Shown: positions 10,175 through 21,799 of the stretch, in pieces
Position numbering within the stretch: the first letter of the stretch is position 1
How the letters are laid out: every line of letters begins with the position of its first letter
Assembly: GCA_002900995.3 (NCBI GenBank)
Contig: CM035311.1
Span: 3,100,001-3,164,000, forward strand
Direction of reading: 5' to 3'
Length of the DNA stretch: 64,000 bases
From: Ganoderma boninense
Lineage: Eukaryota > Basidiomycota > Agaricomycetes > Polyporales > Polyporaceae
Program-made: the position numbers and the translations under genes
Notes under the pieces: model-generated
Told to the model about the DNA's origin: nothing
Seen by the model: only the letters and a program-made list of their open reading frames with translations
Databases searched by the model: none

Positions 10175-13100
10175 ATGGGCGGGCACCGACGCAACCTCGC
10201 CCCACCGCCGCTGTACGACGAAGTCTCTGTCGAGCGGCGAAAAACTAAGAAGGGGTCCCGGCTAGTCACAAAGAGGTCCAATGTTACTTTCCATCACCCG
10301 TCTCGACCGACCGGCGTATCCACTTCAGATTCGACTCCTTCTGCACCACCAGTGCCCCTCCAGACCGATGCAAATCCCGGTCCCACTGACATCCCTGACT
10401 ACGACGAGGTATCCTTCGAGCTCGACAGCCGTCCGGTGCGGAAAGGAAAGGTGAGAAACGCCATACACAGCAGTATTGACAATCGATGCTAACGACGGCA
10501 ACACAAATGCGGTATTGCAGTCGCAAAATGATTTTCAACGCGAATATGTCGGCGTACAGGACGAGTACCTCCGCCGGCACCTCATGCGGGAGGCGGCACC
10601 TGCCGGCGGGCAGGGCACATGTGGACATGCGCCACTGTGGAGATGCCTCACCTGCCATGGCGCACCTACGTATTGCACACACTGCTGCCGGGAGACGCAT
10701 GCCGCACATCCCCTCCATCGCGTTGAGTTCTGGGGTGGAACGTTCTACCGTTCCGCATGGCTCCGGCAGGTCGGGGTGCAGGTGCACTGTGGCCACGGCG
10801 GCGCGCCCTGCCCCGCCCTCCACATCTACGACGCCGCTGCGTCCGATTCTGCGGCAACATCATCGTTGGACGGACTACCATCCCTAGACCCCCTGCACAT
10901 GCCGCCAACTCCTATTACCCTTCCTCTGCCGCCCACAGACGTCCACGAAGTCCCATTCCTTGTCGAAGAACCTCTGAACGACGTAGAGGATGAAGACGCA
11001 GACTTTTACTACGGCTCCAATATCGACGTCTTTCTACCATCCTCCGCTGAACTGCCGTGGGTTGGCGAGGGACCCCAACGCCCGCATTCCAGTGAACGCA
11101 AGGCGGCGGACGTGCCGGCCACGTATGGTAACGATCGAATGGTCGTTGTAGTCGATCTTGAAGGTGTCCATGAGTTGCCCTTCACGTTCTGCGTTTGCCC
11201 GAACGCCGATCGAGACGACATCCAGCTCCTTGACCTGGGCTACTACCCGGCATCAGTTCATCAACCCAGGACGGTATTTACGACTCGGCTGCTCGATGAC
11301 TTCTTGTTATCGAACAAGGAATGCAAGACATCGGCTCGGAACTACTACAACAAACTCCGGCGAATGTCGAACGCAGCGTTTCCGCACATGGTCCCTGTAA
11401 GTAAAATATTTGCCTCACGGTGATACATCTGACGTTGGTACAAATTGTAGGATAGATACAAAGAACTCCTACGCGTATCACGCCAGTGGCGGAACCTCCA
11501 GATGCGCAAGAACGCCGGTTTCGGTCATCGGCAAGCTTCAATTGGCCCCGGCGACCTAGCGGTACGATGCCCGGCGTGTCCTCAGCCTGACGTCAACCTG
11601 CCGGAGGGGTGGCAGAACGATGCAAAGAGGTGCGTTGCCTCGGTTTTCACAATAGTGGCAAGGCGTCCGTGAGACTGAACTTTTGAACTAGCTGGAAATA
11701 CACGCGCTCCGTTGTGCTCGATGGCAATTTCAGCGCCCAGCATCGCAAGATGCGGAACCCTGAGGACGACGTCCCTCTGGCCGATGGTCATGCATTTATG
11801 GTTACTGATGCGCCATATAAGGCGCACCTGAAAACGGCCGCTGAGTTCCACGAGGTGCGCGCGTATAAGGTGCCGGAAACAGTTACATGTTCTAACATTG
11901 GATCTATATGACGGAATGCAGAAATCGACCTGCCACGATCACAGGGCCGTCCTGACAGCGACCATGGATCGCGCCAATTTAGAGGCAACTGGAATTGGCG
12001 CGGCAGCCTGTTCACGCCATGGTTTCTTTGCGCCACATGCCTGTGTCGACTTCCAACAGGGAGAACGGTATGTGTGCTGTCATAAACATCTCAAGCGTCA
12101 TTAGAAAATGATATTCTGGGTTATTAGCCAGCGAAACATGGACTACATCCTCCACTGGATATTTGCGTACCTCAACGGCCTTACGCGAATACTAATCCTC
12201 TACGACATAATGTGTCAATACTTTATCCATCTCTACGCACGGTTCACTAAGAGCCCTCACCTGCACATGCCAGCTGGACTCACCATTCTTCGAGGCATTG
12301 GGCAATTCCACGTCCATGGGCACATCTCGCAGTGCTTCCCTCAGTTTTCCCTGAACTTCATAGCGGGTGCCGGAGTACAAGACGGCGAGATTATCGAAAC
12401 GTTATGGAACAAGACAAATGCCGTGGCCGATAGTACTCGCGGCATGTCAGCGGCACATCGTCGCGAAGTCATAGACGATCACATGAACGATTCAAATTGG
12501 ATGAAACTCACCAGAATCAGTGCGTTGACGTCGCACCACTTGTAGAGATTAGCCGCTAATCATGGCATACTTATTTTGGTCCACCCCCTGACAGCTGCGC
12601 TGCTGACGCGGAAGTGGAAACGGGCATGCCAGGAATGGGGTCCGGCCAAGGCGGCATGGGAAGACCTAACTGCAGGCTCAGATCCGGCCAAATGCGAGGA
12701 GTGGAAGAGAGATGCCGACGCCGCAGACGCTGCTCGAGATGCCGAGCCCGCAGCTATGGACATATATGATGTGTCAGCGACGCCATGTGAGTCTATAGGT
12801 CCAGCATGAATGCGTACCCCGCGGCGCAACACTCACAAGGATATGGAACAGTACCGACAAGAAAGGAGGTCCAAATTATGCTGTCCCAACAGGAGCTCAC
12901 AGAACGGGGAGATACAGCACAGCTGGGAGCTGCCGACTGGATTTCGGCAGGTCTGCGCGTAGAGGAAATGAAGTACGTGTTCGATATTGACTACGTTCGT
13001 CGATGAAACTGACGTTTCCATGAGACTATCGGTGGCACATACCGCCCGCCGTGTCAAGGCTACGTCGGGCACGGAAACGAGACTATCTCTCGTTCAGCAA

Positions 13101-14082
13101 CGCCAGCGGCTGGCTTCCGCAATAGCGGCCTTCCACAAGGACGGCAGAAGGCACATGCCGGGATATCTTCCCGGCGATGGCGGGGGACTCGATGTCGATT
13201 CAACCGCACTCGGTGCAGAATGGGACCTTGATGCCGACAACAACGTAGGTGCCGACGACGACCTGCCGGCCGATCGACCAGAGGCACATCCTATAGGGCT
13301 CCCATCAGCGTTCGGCATCGAGTTTCTAGTGCAGACGGACCTCCGCGACCTCGCAACGAAGGAGCGGCAGCTCAGGGAGGGGCAGTTAAACGACGCACTG
13401 CAAGGTATACGTACCGGCATTGGATACAAATCACTCCTATACCGCGCGAAGGTCCGCAATGCTTCCTCGTACCGAGCGAAGCTTCGTAGCTTCGACGACG
13501 TGCATGTCGCGGATGAAGGTGTCCGAAAGCATGTCCGCGTGTACGAGCAGGCTCGAGGAGCTATGCAGCGGCTGTTCGACATAGATGACGACGACGACGC
13601 TCGGGACCTCGCACTCTTCAGGGAAAGATATAAGGAGATTCGAAAGGAGGACCTACGAGTTTCAACAGCTGTCATTGAGTCTTTCACCCCAGGGCTCAGG
13701 AACGAGCATACCGCCTGGTTCTGGAACGTCGAAGACACTGACAGAGGGGAGGAGACACAGTGGATACAAGATTGTACGTGGAAATGTGCTGCGTGCTAAA
13801 TGATACGAGACTGATTGTGATCGTTTAGACCGCCGAATGCTATGGCTGCGTGCATACGCACGGAAAACACGTTGGGACGAGGAGCTCGAGCTCGTGCCGT
13901 TCGAAATGGATTGCACCGTGAGAGCATTTGGACGGAAGGCGGCGGAGTGGGAGGAATGGCTGCCTTTGAGCATGACGGACGGACACACTGCATTTGCTCA
14001 TCGGCAGGTCGATATGTGGCGGAGCCTCAGAGACCATGCCTCTGCGGCATTTGCCACTTCGAGGGCATCGTATGTACCCTAG
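10175..14082 (+). CDS. KDZ (Kyakuja-Dileera-Zisupton) transposase with CxC2-type cysteine cluster
   Basis: Ten exons: 10175-10450, 10521-11396, 11451-11629, 11692-11854, 11922-12067, 12128-12519, 12595-12786, 12852-12972, 13025-13773 and 13829-14082, giving 1,115 aa. Residues about 126-189 form a Cys/His cluster (CGHAPLWRCLTCHG, then YCTHCCRETH), the CxC2-type KDZ-associated zinc domain. The RNase H-like core follows: VVLDGNFSAQH (D454), KSTCHDHRAV (499-508), YDIMCQ (D573), GIGQFHVHGH (603-612) and DGEIIETLW (632-640), which together carry the expected acidic catalytic residues. The C-terminal part is helical with a run of Asp. All junctions keep frame and there is no internal stop, so the transposase may be active. 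The intron before 12852 uses the acceptor GGAACAG; the nearer AG would create a stop. It acts in the nucleus on the element's own ends, which were not identified with certainty. Confidence 0.88.
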
Positions 14083-14155
14083 GCACGTACTTTAGGGCGT
14101 GATTCGACGTGCTGTGACGCTCAAAAGTACCATGTGATATCCACGCGGTCGACAC

Positions 14156-15022
14156 ATGCTAGCCTGTCTGCTCATCGCGCTTGCCTGCCTCCTCATCGCG
14201 CTTGCCTGCCTCCTCATCGCACTCGTCTGCTTCCTCGTCGCTACTCCACGCTACTCAACCATGGCGCATACAGCACCAGTCATTCGCGATCCTCACTACC
14301 ATAAAGATGTTCTCACCTCAGGTCGCCTTGAAGTCCTGGTGGTGATATGGAGGATCAGAGACGCGTTGCAAGCAATGCCGCAACCTCCGACCAACGACGT
14401 TCTTCGCAGGTGGAACCATGGAATCTCCCGAGAGCTGGTACGCCCCAACGCTACTTCATTTCAGTAACGCAGTGATAACGATGGTGTACCGGCTGAAAGT
14501 GGGTGGCGATTGCCGCTATGGGTTTGGCAGGAGTAATGGAGATGGCGCTCTCGGAAGGTGGCAACGCCTTCATCTCCTGCAAGCCCTTGACCTATCTCTT
14601 GAAGACAGCAGTGACCTGGAGAGAGCGTCGCATGGACGTCGATGTCTTGAAGATCAACATCTCGACCTACTTGTCACTCAGTACCATGGATATCAGAGCG
14701 TTTCATGGCCTAGAAGACAACTGGACCTTCCCCCAGTGGTGGACGTGGCCCTTGGAGGGGCCTGAAGGGCAGCCATGCCCCGGATGGTGGCGCAACCCCT
14801 CCTTCTACGTGGTGTGTATACCGCCATGCTCCCGAGAAAACGCTGAGTGTGCCTCTCCTGCAGGGCGCACCGATGCCGGTCTTTGAATCCGATCACGACG
14901 ATCTCCACTTAGCGGCTGGTAAAATGTACATGGGACTGGAATGCATATTAGTGGAAAAGGAAGCGGAGATTAGAGAGGTGGATGCATGCATTGCAGAGGA
15001 GGAGATGGAGCTCAGTAGATAG
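14156..15022 (+). CDS. small protein of unknown function in the transposon island
   Basis: Exons are 14156 (or 14261)-14437, 14500-14811 and 14864-15022, with GT..AG introns of 62 and 52 bp, giving 250 or 215 aa depending on the start. The first ATG (14156) would add a very hydrophobic leader made of a repeated block (ACLLI ALACLLI ALACLLI) encoded by a 24-bp direct repeat, resembling a membrane anchor. The second ATG (14261) gives MAHTAPVIRDPHYHKD and a soluble protein. The middle has a Trp/Pro-rich stretch (WTFPQWWTWPLEGPEGQP) and the end is acidic and helical (EKEAEIREVDACIAEEE). I do not recognise a family. It follows the transposase by 74-179 bp on the same strand. After the stop at 15020-15022 the frame stays open and codon-like to about 15138, so the stop could be a recent mutation or lie within an unseen intron. 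Confidence 0.5.
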
Positions 15023-15139
15023 TCCACGTACATTTTGTATGCAGAGACAGCGGATGCAGCGCGCAGAGAACCAACACCTAGCGTGAAAAAGGTACTACAA
15101 CCTTCTGTGCTAGATGGCGAGAGGCCGGCACCCCACTAA

Positions 15140-15755
15140 AGAGCGCAGAAGTGACAGGGTTGGGTCCTCAGATGCCCCGGCACCAGTGAATGGTATGCGG
15201 CAGCGTGAGCATCATATGTATGGATGGTGACGTTGCCGACGGGACCAACCAGACATGCCGGCACCCTATAGAACGGTGGAAACATTGTTCGGGAATATTA
15301 GGCACCTCCAACAAGATGCCATGGGCTGGATGACCGCCTCCTGAGTGAAAATCGACCCTCGACCGTGAGCCGTGATCGCGACCTTGAGGTCAGGGAACAA
15401 ACGAGGCCGCTGGAATATAGGAACATCCAAGACAGGTAGCGGCAGGTCTGTGCTGAGCGACACATCTTAGAACGTGCCTGTCGTGGCGATTTTGAGAGCA
15501 CTTCTCTGAAAATAAAAAATACCAGTGGTGAGCACGTTAGAGTTGCCGATTTACCGAAAACGGCCCCGATCCATTTCCAGCTTCTCCGACGCTTCTGGGA
15601 CGACTCCTCGGAAGATGAATGCACGAGGATCATGTCACAGCCTGGAGAAGGGGGAGGTTATGGCGGAAGTGATGTGGGTACACACGTACTTGAACATTGC
15701 ATTCCTGCCTTCCTGCGGCATGTCTTAGCGGCATACATTAGCTGTGTAATAAAAT
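15140..15755 (+). other. possible degraded coding segment between the transposon genes and the element edge
   Basis: Two plus-strand pieces look protein-like. One is about 15318-15438 (HGLDDRLLSENRPSTVSRDR and onward). The other is about 15450-15750 (RACRGDFESTS, then DLPKTAPIHFQLLRRFWDD), ending in AAYISCVIKC. They are separated by an in-frame stop and have no convincing start, so this may be a decayed exon set or chance. Confidence 0.2.
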
Positions 15756-16008
15756 GTTAGTTGCATCTAGAATGATCAGAGGGTTTACAATGACCGCTGT
15801 CAAGTACAGATGAATGTTGTATCAGCCTTCTGATGTGAAATAAACCTCACTGCTAGAATGGACCGGCACCATCCAGGCAGCAACGCAGTCCCGAGGTCCT
15901 AACAATTCCTAGATAGAAGTCTATGAGTTCAATGTTTTACAACGGATTGCTACTGACTCAAAGGCACCAGTGGTTGCGATAGAGGCCATGTACGTCTAAC
16001 CACGTCTA

Positions 16009-16390
16009 ACGCCACCGGCCGACGAGCAAGCGCCCTAACGGTCCTCACCGGGCCGGGCGGTAAGTGTCGGGACATGAGGTCCGGCCGGGCTATTGCTTAG
16101 CAGGATGTGAGTAGAGCATCCCCCGAAGCACACATCGCACTCTAGTTGCATGACAGAGTATTTATATCCTGTTTACAATGCCACTACGCTGTTCATTTGT
16201 ACTGAACAGTGGAAAACCGCAGTGGGAGACAGCCACCGGCCGGCTGGCATAGCCACATACGGGCGCCCGTCGGCCGGAGCGCTAAGGATGGGTACGTAGA
16301 TCAACCAGGCCGGCTATCACTGGTGGCTATGTTGTGGACGCCGGCCGAGGTCGGTTCACCACTTAATCAGGGTACATTGCGCGGCCGGGT
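16009..16390. repeat. cluster of GGCCGG/CCGGCC motifs at the edge of the transposon island
   Basis: About eight GGCCGG-type motifs occur in under 400 bp, near 16015, 16050, 16080, 16236, 16268, 16308, 16341 and 16382, several in a wider context such as CCACCGGCCG. Such density is not seen in the flanks. The spacing resembles subterminal transposase-binding repeats and would place the element's right edge close to 16.4 kb. This is inference. Confidence 0.45.
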
Positions 16391-17565
16391 AACCAGTACC
16401 ATCAGTAATTGTAATAGAATAGGCTCTTCCATGGCCCGGATAATCCGCTGAGCAGAAGATAGATTCGAAGCACCACGAAAAGAATGTGGAGATGGTGCGA
16501 GCAGTGTTGCGGTGTCTGTGCGTTCAGCATACAAGGTGATCTTGGGCGAGGACTTCTTAGGATCGGCCACGGGAAATGGCTGTGCATCCTTATCTCCCCA
16601 AACGAAGATGCTATGGTCCGGAATCCTCTCCAATATCTGCTCTTGCAACCGCCGAAACGCGTTCTCGCCCTCGCCATACAGCGTCGGCATCGTGATCCCG
16701 AAGATTCCCAACAGCGAGTAGGCCTGGTCCTCCACCCGGGTCGTCTCGCGCTGGGCTGCCCACCGCATGCGGTTCGCGACGCTCTCCTCACCCAAGTCCC
16801 TTTTATGCGTCAAGATATCAACATCGATGGATGTGATCTCCGTGATGAGGCCCGCCAGTTCAGTCTTCGATCCAAGGTACTGCCAGTCTTGTGAAAGGAA
16901 CACAAGCGCGAAGGGAGCTACGAGCTCCTGGAGCGTCCATCCGCGCTTGAACCATCGGCTCTGCCGGAATTCGGAGTCCTCCTCCCTCAGGTCTCCATGC
17001 GGCACATCCACGAGGAAGGCATAGCAGACGTCAGCGTTGCGGTACCAGTTGAACATCGAGTTGATTGCCTCGGACAGCTCGGAGCTGCTCTCCTTGTTGA
17101 TGCAGCAGGAGTCGATCCAGATGTAGTCGTAGCCCCCGCGGCGTGCGATGTTGCATGCTTCCCGGACTTTCTCTGACAGGCCAGAGTCGGGATCCCATAT
17201 GGATGGAATTGCAGGAGATGATGGACAGGGGACAGACGCTGCGTGAACCTCCGATACGGGGGTAGAGACATCCGGGATGGCGTCTGAAGTCGCGTGAGAG
17301 GGCTCGCCTTCTTTTCTAGGGGGCTACGAGCGCGAACAATGGTCAGCGTTCCTAGCAGCCGGGTAGGGCGCAACATTGTAACAGGACAAACTTTTCGACG
17401 CTTCCGGGCTGGCAGGAGCCCATATTCCCCCTGTATATCTAACACCTCCTGGTAGGTTTGCTCTCCGTCCTTGTCCCAGGTATGCGAGAGGATGGCATAT
17501 CTGGGAACCTCGTCCACATTGACGAACTCCTCAAACTTCCCCGTGTGTGTATCGATCAACCGCAT
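16367..17565 (-). CDS. HET-domain (heterokaryon incompatibility-type) protein, C-terminally truncated
   Basis: Exons are 17565-17392 and 17323-16367 (68-bp intron), giving 376 aa. It begins MRLIDTHTGKFEEF, then YAILSHTW, YDYIWIDSCCINKESSSELSEAINSM, SRWFKRGWTLQELVAP and AYSLLGIFGITMPTLYGEG, the ordered hallmark blocks of the fungal HET domain (Pfam HET). Many full-length HET proteins have several hundred more residues. Here the recognisable sequence runs to LLAPSPHSFRGASNL (down to about 16460), then changes to an unrelated 30-residue tail read from the CCGGCC-rich DNA. The most likely reading is that the transposon island inserted into, or recombined with, the gene. HET proteins trigger cell death after fusion of unlike hyphae; whether this truncated form acts is unknown. 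Confidence 0.8.
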
Positions 17566-20500
17566 GGTCGAGAATGCCTAAGGGTATTCAATTTAGCGTT
17601 AGGATGCGTGAGCACAAAATGGGCACGTACAGGGACTGACGAGGAATATCGACGGTTGTGAATGTGACTTCCGAGCCAAGTTTCGAGACAGGTAGCGAGA
17701 GCCGGAGGGTGCGTGCGGAGGAGAGTGCGTGCGGAGGAGGGAGGAGAGTGCGTGCGGAGGAGGGAGGAGGGTGCGTGCGGGGACGAGTGGGACGGGAGCA
17801 ACCTGGACGATGCAAAGGAACGGTTCTCACACCATACAAGATAAGCCGCGCACAGGGCATGACGCGATGTGGGCCAAACCTATGCTTTGCGCCCGAATGT
17901 GGTCCTGGGCGGAAGCCCCGTGACACACCGCCGAACGCCCCTCTAGATGCGAGGACCCCAACCTTCCGCGTGGCCAGCCTCGCTGTGGAAACAGCTGTAC
18001 CAGTGCTTCACTTCTGCACGTAATCAAAGAGTGATTGCGGGCTCTTGCAGACTCGAATGGTCATTTGCGCCGGCGCATGCGAGGGCAGGATTGAGACGTG
18101 TTTGCTTTCAGCGTTCGAGCGCGCCCGTTCTTCCTCCGTTCGCCGTCCTCCCGCGCGCCCCGTTGTCTCCCACACTCCCATCATCCCGGACAATTGCTGT
18201 GAGTCGGGGACAGGCTTTCAATGCCATGTTTGAACAACAGCACGACGATCGACAGAGGACACTTGAATGCCGCCATGCATCCAACGCGTACCCACCGCCT
18301 CAGCTAAAACACGGCGGCGCGCACGAGCGGAGCACATCTGAGGACTGACTGACGTAGGCCGTGGAATACATGGCTGATGATCACACTCTAACCATGATAG
18401 GTCAAGACGTAGCTTGAGAGGCTCGTGGCGACGCCCAGGATTCAGGATGAATGAATGGTCAAGGAGAAAACTCACATTTGCAAGATGCGAGCGCAAAACA
18501 GCCCTCAAACATGATGTTCCGTTCGTCATGCATTCTGAATACGACGCATGCACAGCTAGGATCGCTAATTCCTACGTAAAATACACTGGCTGGAAAAGTT
18601 AAAAGTGCGACAACTGCGGGACAAACATGAATGGCGATACGTGGTAGAGCAGTGTTAGATACTTACGACTCGGACGGCTTCAGGGACCCGAAGACGACCC
18701 ATCGCACAGGATCTGTCGGTGCTCAGCCAGTACACAAAGTTACGCCTGGCTCTGCTTCTGCGCAAGGGAGCCAGGAACCATCAGTGTTTGACATGGCGTG
18801 GCAAATATTGTCGAGCCTCAAATTGAGGAGAACGCAGGGGAACGGATGCAACTGAGACTGGGAGGAAGGAGAGGGGTGCATGTGATACAGGTAGACAGAA
18901 GGATATCAGCAAGATGGGGGCGTCATGGCGCTTGCTGCCGAGGCGACATAAACAAACAGGTAGAAGAACGTACTGAGATGGATATCCTGGGGCGGCCTAT
19001 CCGTGCGCAGAGAGCCTGCCAAGGTGGCGAGCGAGCGGGAGCGAGAAGAGGGCGAAAGTCACCCCACTAGAGCCTCCATGGACAGGTGGAGGAGTGTTTC
19101 GCCGACGGAGGTGGCATGCAGCCGAGCGGAGAGGATTTGTTGTGGAGACGCAGGTCGTGGTCGAGGGAGAGTCAAAGTCGGCGGCCGGACCGAAGTTCTG
19201 ATGCCCTTAGCGCTCATCCAGTCACAATGCGTGACGAGTGGGTAACGTCCTACAGTGCCTGCCCCCGCGCTACGACCTCGCTGTTGCCTCGCTGTCTGGT
19301 ACTGTCGCTGGTCTCCGTCCTTGCATCCTGTCTCTGGTCCCGACAAAGTTCTAGGCATCTCTGCCTCCTAGTGTTCTGCCTGGACCTTTCAGTGCAATTA
19401 CCTTCATCCAGTCGTCTCTTCAGAGCCTGAGTCGGGGACGGCGGCAAGCTCGCCCCATGGACAACTCAGCCTGGCTGGCCTCGATCACCACTCTCCAAGT
19501 CTAGACCTATCCGATGTGCTGTCCCTGGGTAGCAACTTCTCAGCTGTCGCAATCGCATGTGACGTCCGAACGCTCACGATTGGGAGGTGGCCGAGAGGTT
19601 TGGAGACTGCGCGAGGTACGATCAAGCCATTTGTCCTCGTCCTCGCAGATGCTTAAACTCCTTCGTTCGATTGAGTGTTCAAGACAGACTGCAGCAGGTC
19701 GTGTCCACCCGCAATAGGCTGAAGGATTGACAATACTCGTTGAAGGTCAGCCTACTGTGCACCCGCCCTCGTATCGTTGAGCTCATGTGCGAGCACAGTC
19801 AACCCCACCACCCCGGTCTCATGCATGCCCTAATAATCCTTTCCTGTGTCTCGTCATCCCCGTGCAGTCATAAGACGGTCACCTCACCCCGGACGAGTAC
19901 CCCTCAAATGGCTCCCTGGTTCTGTGCGCGCGTTCGGAGCGTTCCTTCTGGCGACCGGCCGCTCGCAAGCCAGCACACTGTCTGTATGGGCTTGGATTGA
20001 GTATCAGGCAAGCATCTTACCGACATCCCCGTCTTCGATATTGCAACACTGCATACTGACGTCCATACTCCGAAGTTGAAAGGAGGATCGACAGAGGCAA
20101 ATATGAAACGCAGGAGAGAAAGCCGAGGGGACGTAGCCGAAGAGTTCGCGATATAATCAAGGTCAGCCAGGACGAGTGAGGAGGCCCACGGACACCAGAG
20201 TCAGGATGGGTCTGGTGCGTTGAGGAGGGACAGGCGACCCGCGCAGAGTTTAAGCCGACGATGCTGGCGCATCCGTCGTGGAAGAGAAACGTCAAGAGAC
20301 AACCTTTACCTCGGATGACCCAGAGCTCCGATCGCTTTGAGTACGGGCGACGCGGCATTTTCGTCCTTGTAGAGTAAGTCTATATTCATCGTCTTCGCCC
20401 CAACGATTTATTGATCGTCCGAGATATTCTACATGCGCTCCCCCAATAATGGCACAGTTAACTCGTCCTCGATCATTGGAGTATCTTCGCCCTACCGCCG

Positions 20501-21799
20501 TCATCGATTTCACCATCGCGCGGAACGGTCGCGTGGGAGCATTATTCGACGCCGAATGGACAGGTGCTCGCCCATCCTCGTGCTCCTTCTGCTCGTTCTG
20601 TCCAGCTTGCTATCCTGCATAGGAGTGAAGCACCGTACGTCCTCTCTAGCCGAGTCTCTCCCTCCCTTGCCGCCTTTTCGCGCGTGACGAGGCTGCCCCA
20701 CGCAACACCCTTGCGCCGACGGCACGGTACGCCGACTCCGTCGAACCCAGTTCACTCACTCTCCATCTGAAGCATGTCGTGTCTGCGACGCCCCCGCGGC
20801 TCTGTGCCCTTGGTCTCTACCATCTACGGGACCCTGTAGTCACCCTGGAGCTGACCGCGCTGCGGAAGGTGGCACATCGACCTGGAGCACAACGCGCACA
20901 TCCTGTTATCCTCGATACGCTGTCCTCCGAAGAGGTTGTGCTCGAGTCCGTGACGGCGGACGGCAAGGAGCTCACCTAGCACAAGCTCGGGCACATTAAG
21001 AGTGCTCGTAGAGCAGGAGAGCCGCGAGGACTCGGTGACGGCGGCAAATGTGGGGTCGGAAGGCGAAGTCAGACCAGGAGAGGGCGGACACGGCGAGGGA
21101 GGGCAAGGGGAGAGATGATGGGCAATCTTTCGGTCGCGAAATGGACGCGTCGTGAGTGCATCGTTATCATTCTGTGCGCTTGTCCCTTTGGCCTCATAGG
21201 TTATGCGTGTTTCGTGTGAGACAGATTCAATGGCGCGGGTACATGGGGCCTGCAACGTTGATGGCTGCCCTTCATGTTTCTGTACTAGTGGTGCTTCCAG
21301 TCAACAGTCGGCCACTCAAGCTAGAAGTTGCGAAAGCTTCGCGCGCTTAGCCAACTAGGCTATAAGCGCGGAGTGCATATACCTTCCCTCTCAACTCCAG
21401 GTCGGTTCGCCGTCATCGCCACATTCAAGCTCTACCTGTGTTTGATTTCAGGAACGATCTTGACAAAGCTTTTCCATCCATCGGTATCGACAGTGTCGAT
21501 CACACAGACCTCACCTTGAACGTCGACAACGCAACGCATGGTGGTACCAGTCGTGAGCGATGCAGAAAGATCGGTCATCCTGGTAAGCTTTCACAACGTC
21601 ATACGTTGGGCGATTGTAAGCCTCTGATTAAATGTGTCATTAAAATACTGGGACCCACGCAGAGCTCAGGCCGCCCCCAACGTGAACGGAGCCCAAGGCC
21701 AACTTCATACGCCCGATCCGCCTCCTCTCCATACCATCCGTGTTTTACAGGCCTCAGATCAGGAATTACGAGGGTGCTCCGAGTCGGGAGCAACTGGAA
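17566..21799. other. long stretch without a supported gene
   Basis: Apart from the minisatellite I see only short open frames without conserved motifs, consistent splice chains or balanced codon use. No tRNA or terminal repeats were noticed. Confidence 0.5.
17703..17785. repeat. GTGCGTGCGGAGGA-type minisatellite
   Basis: Several imperfect units of GTGCGTGCGGAGGAG(GGAGGA) lie in tandem, about 140-220 bp upstream of the HET start. The strong purine bias could make it unstable. Confidence 0.65.
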
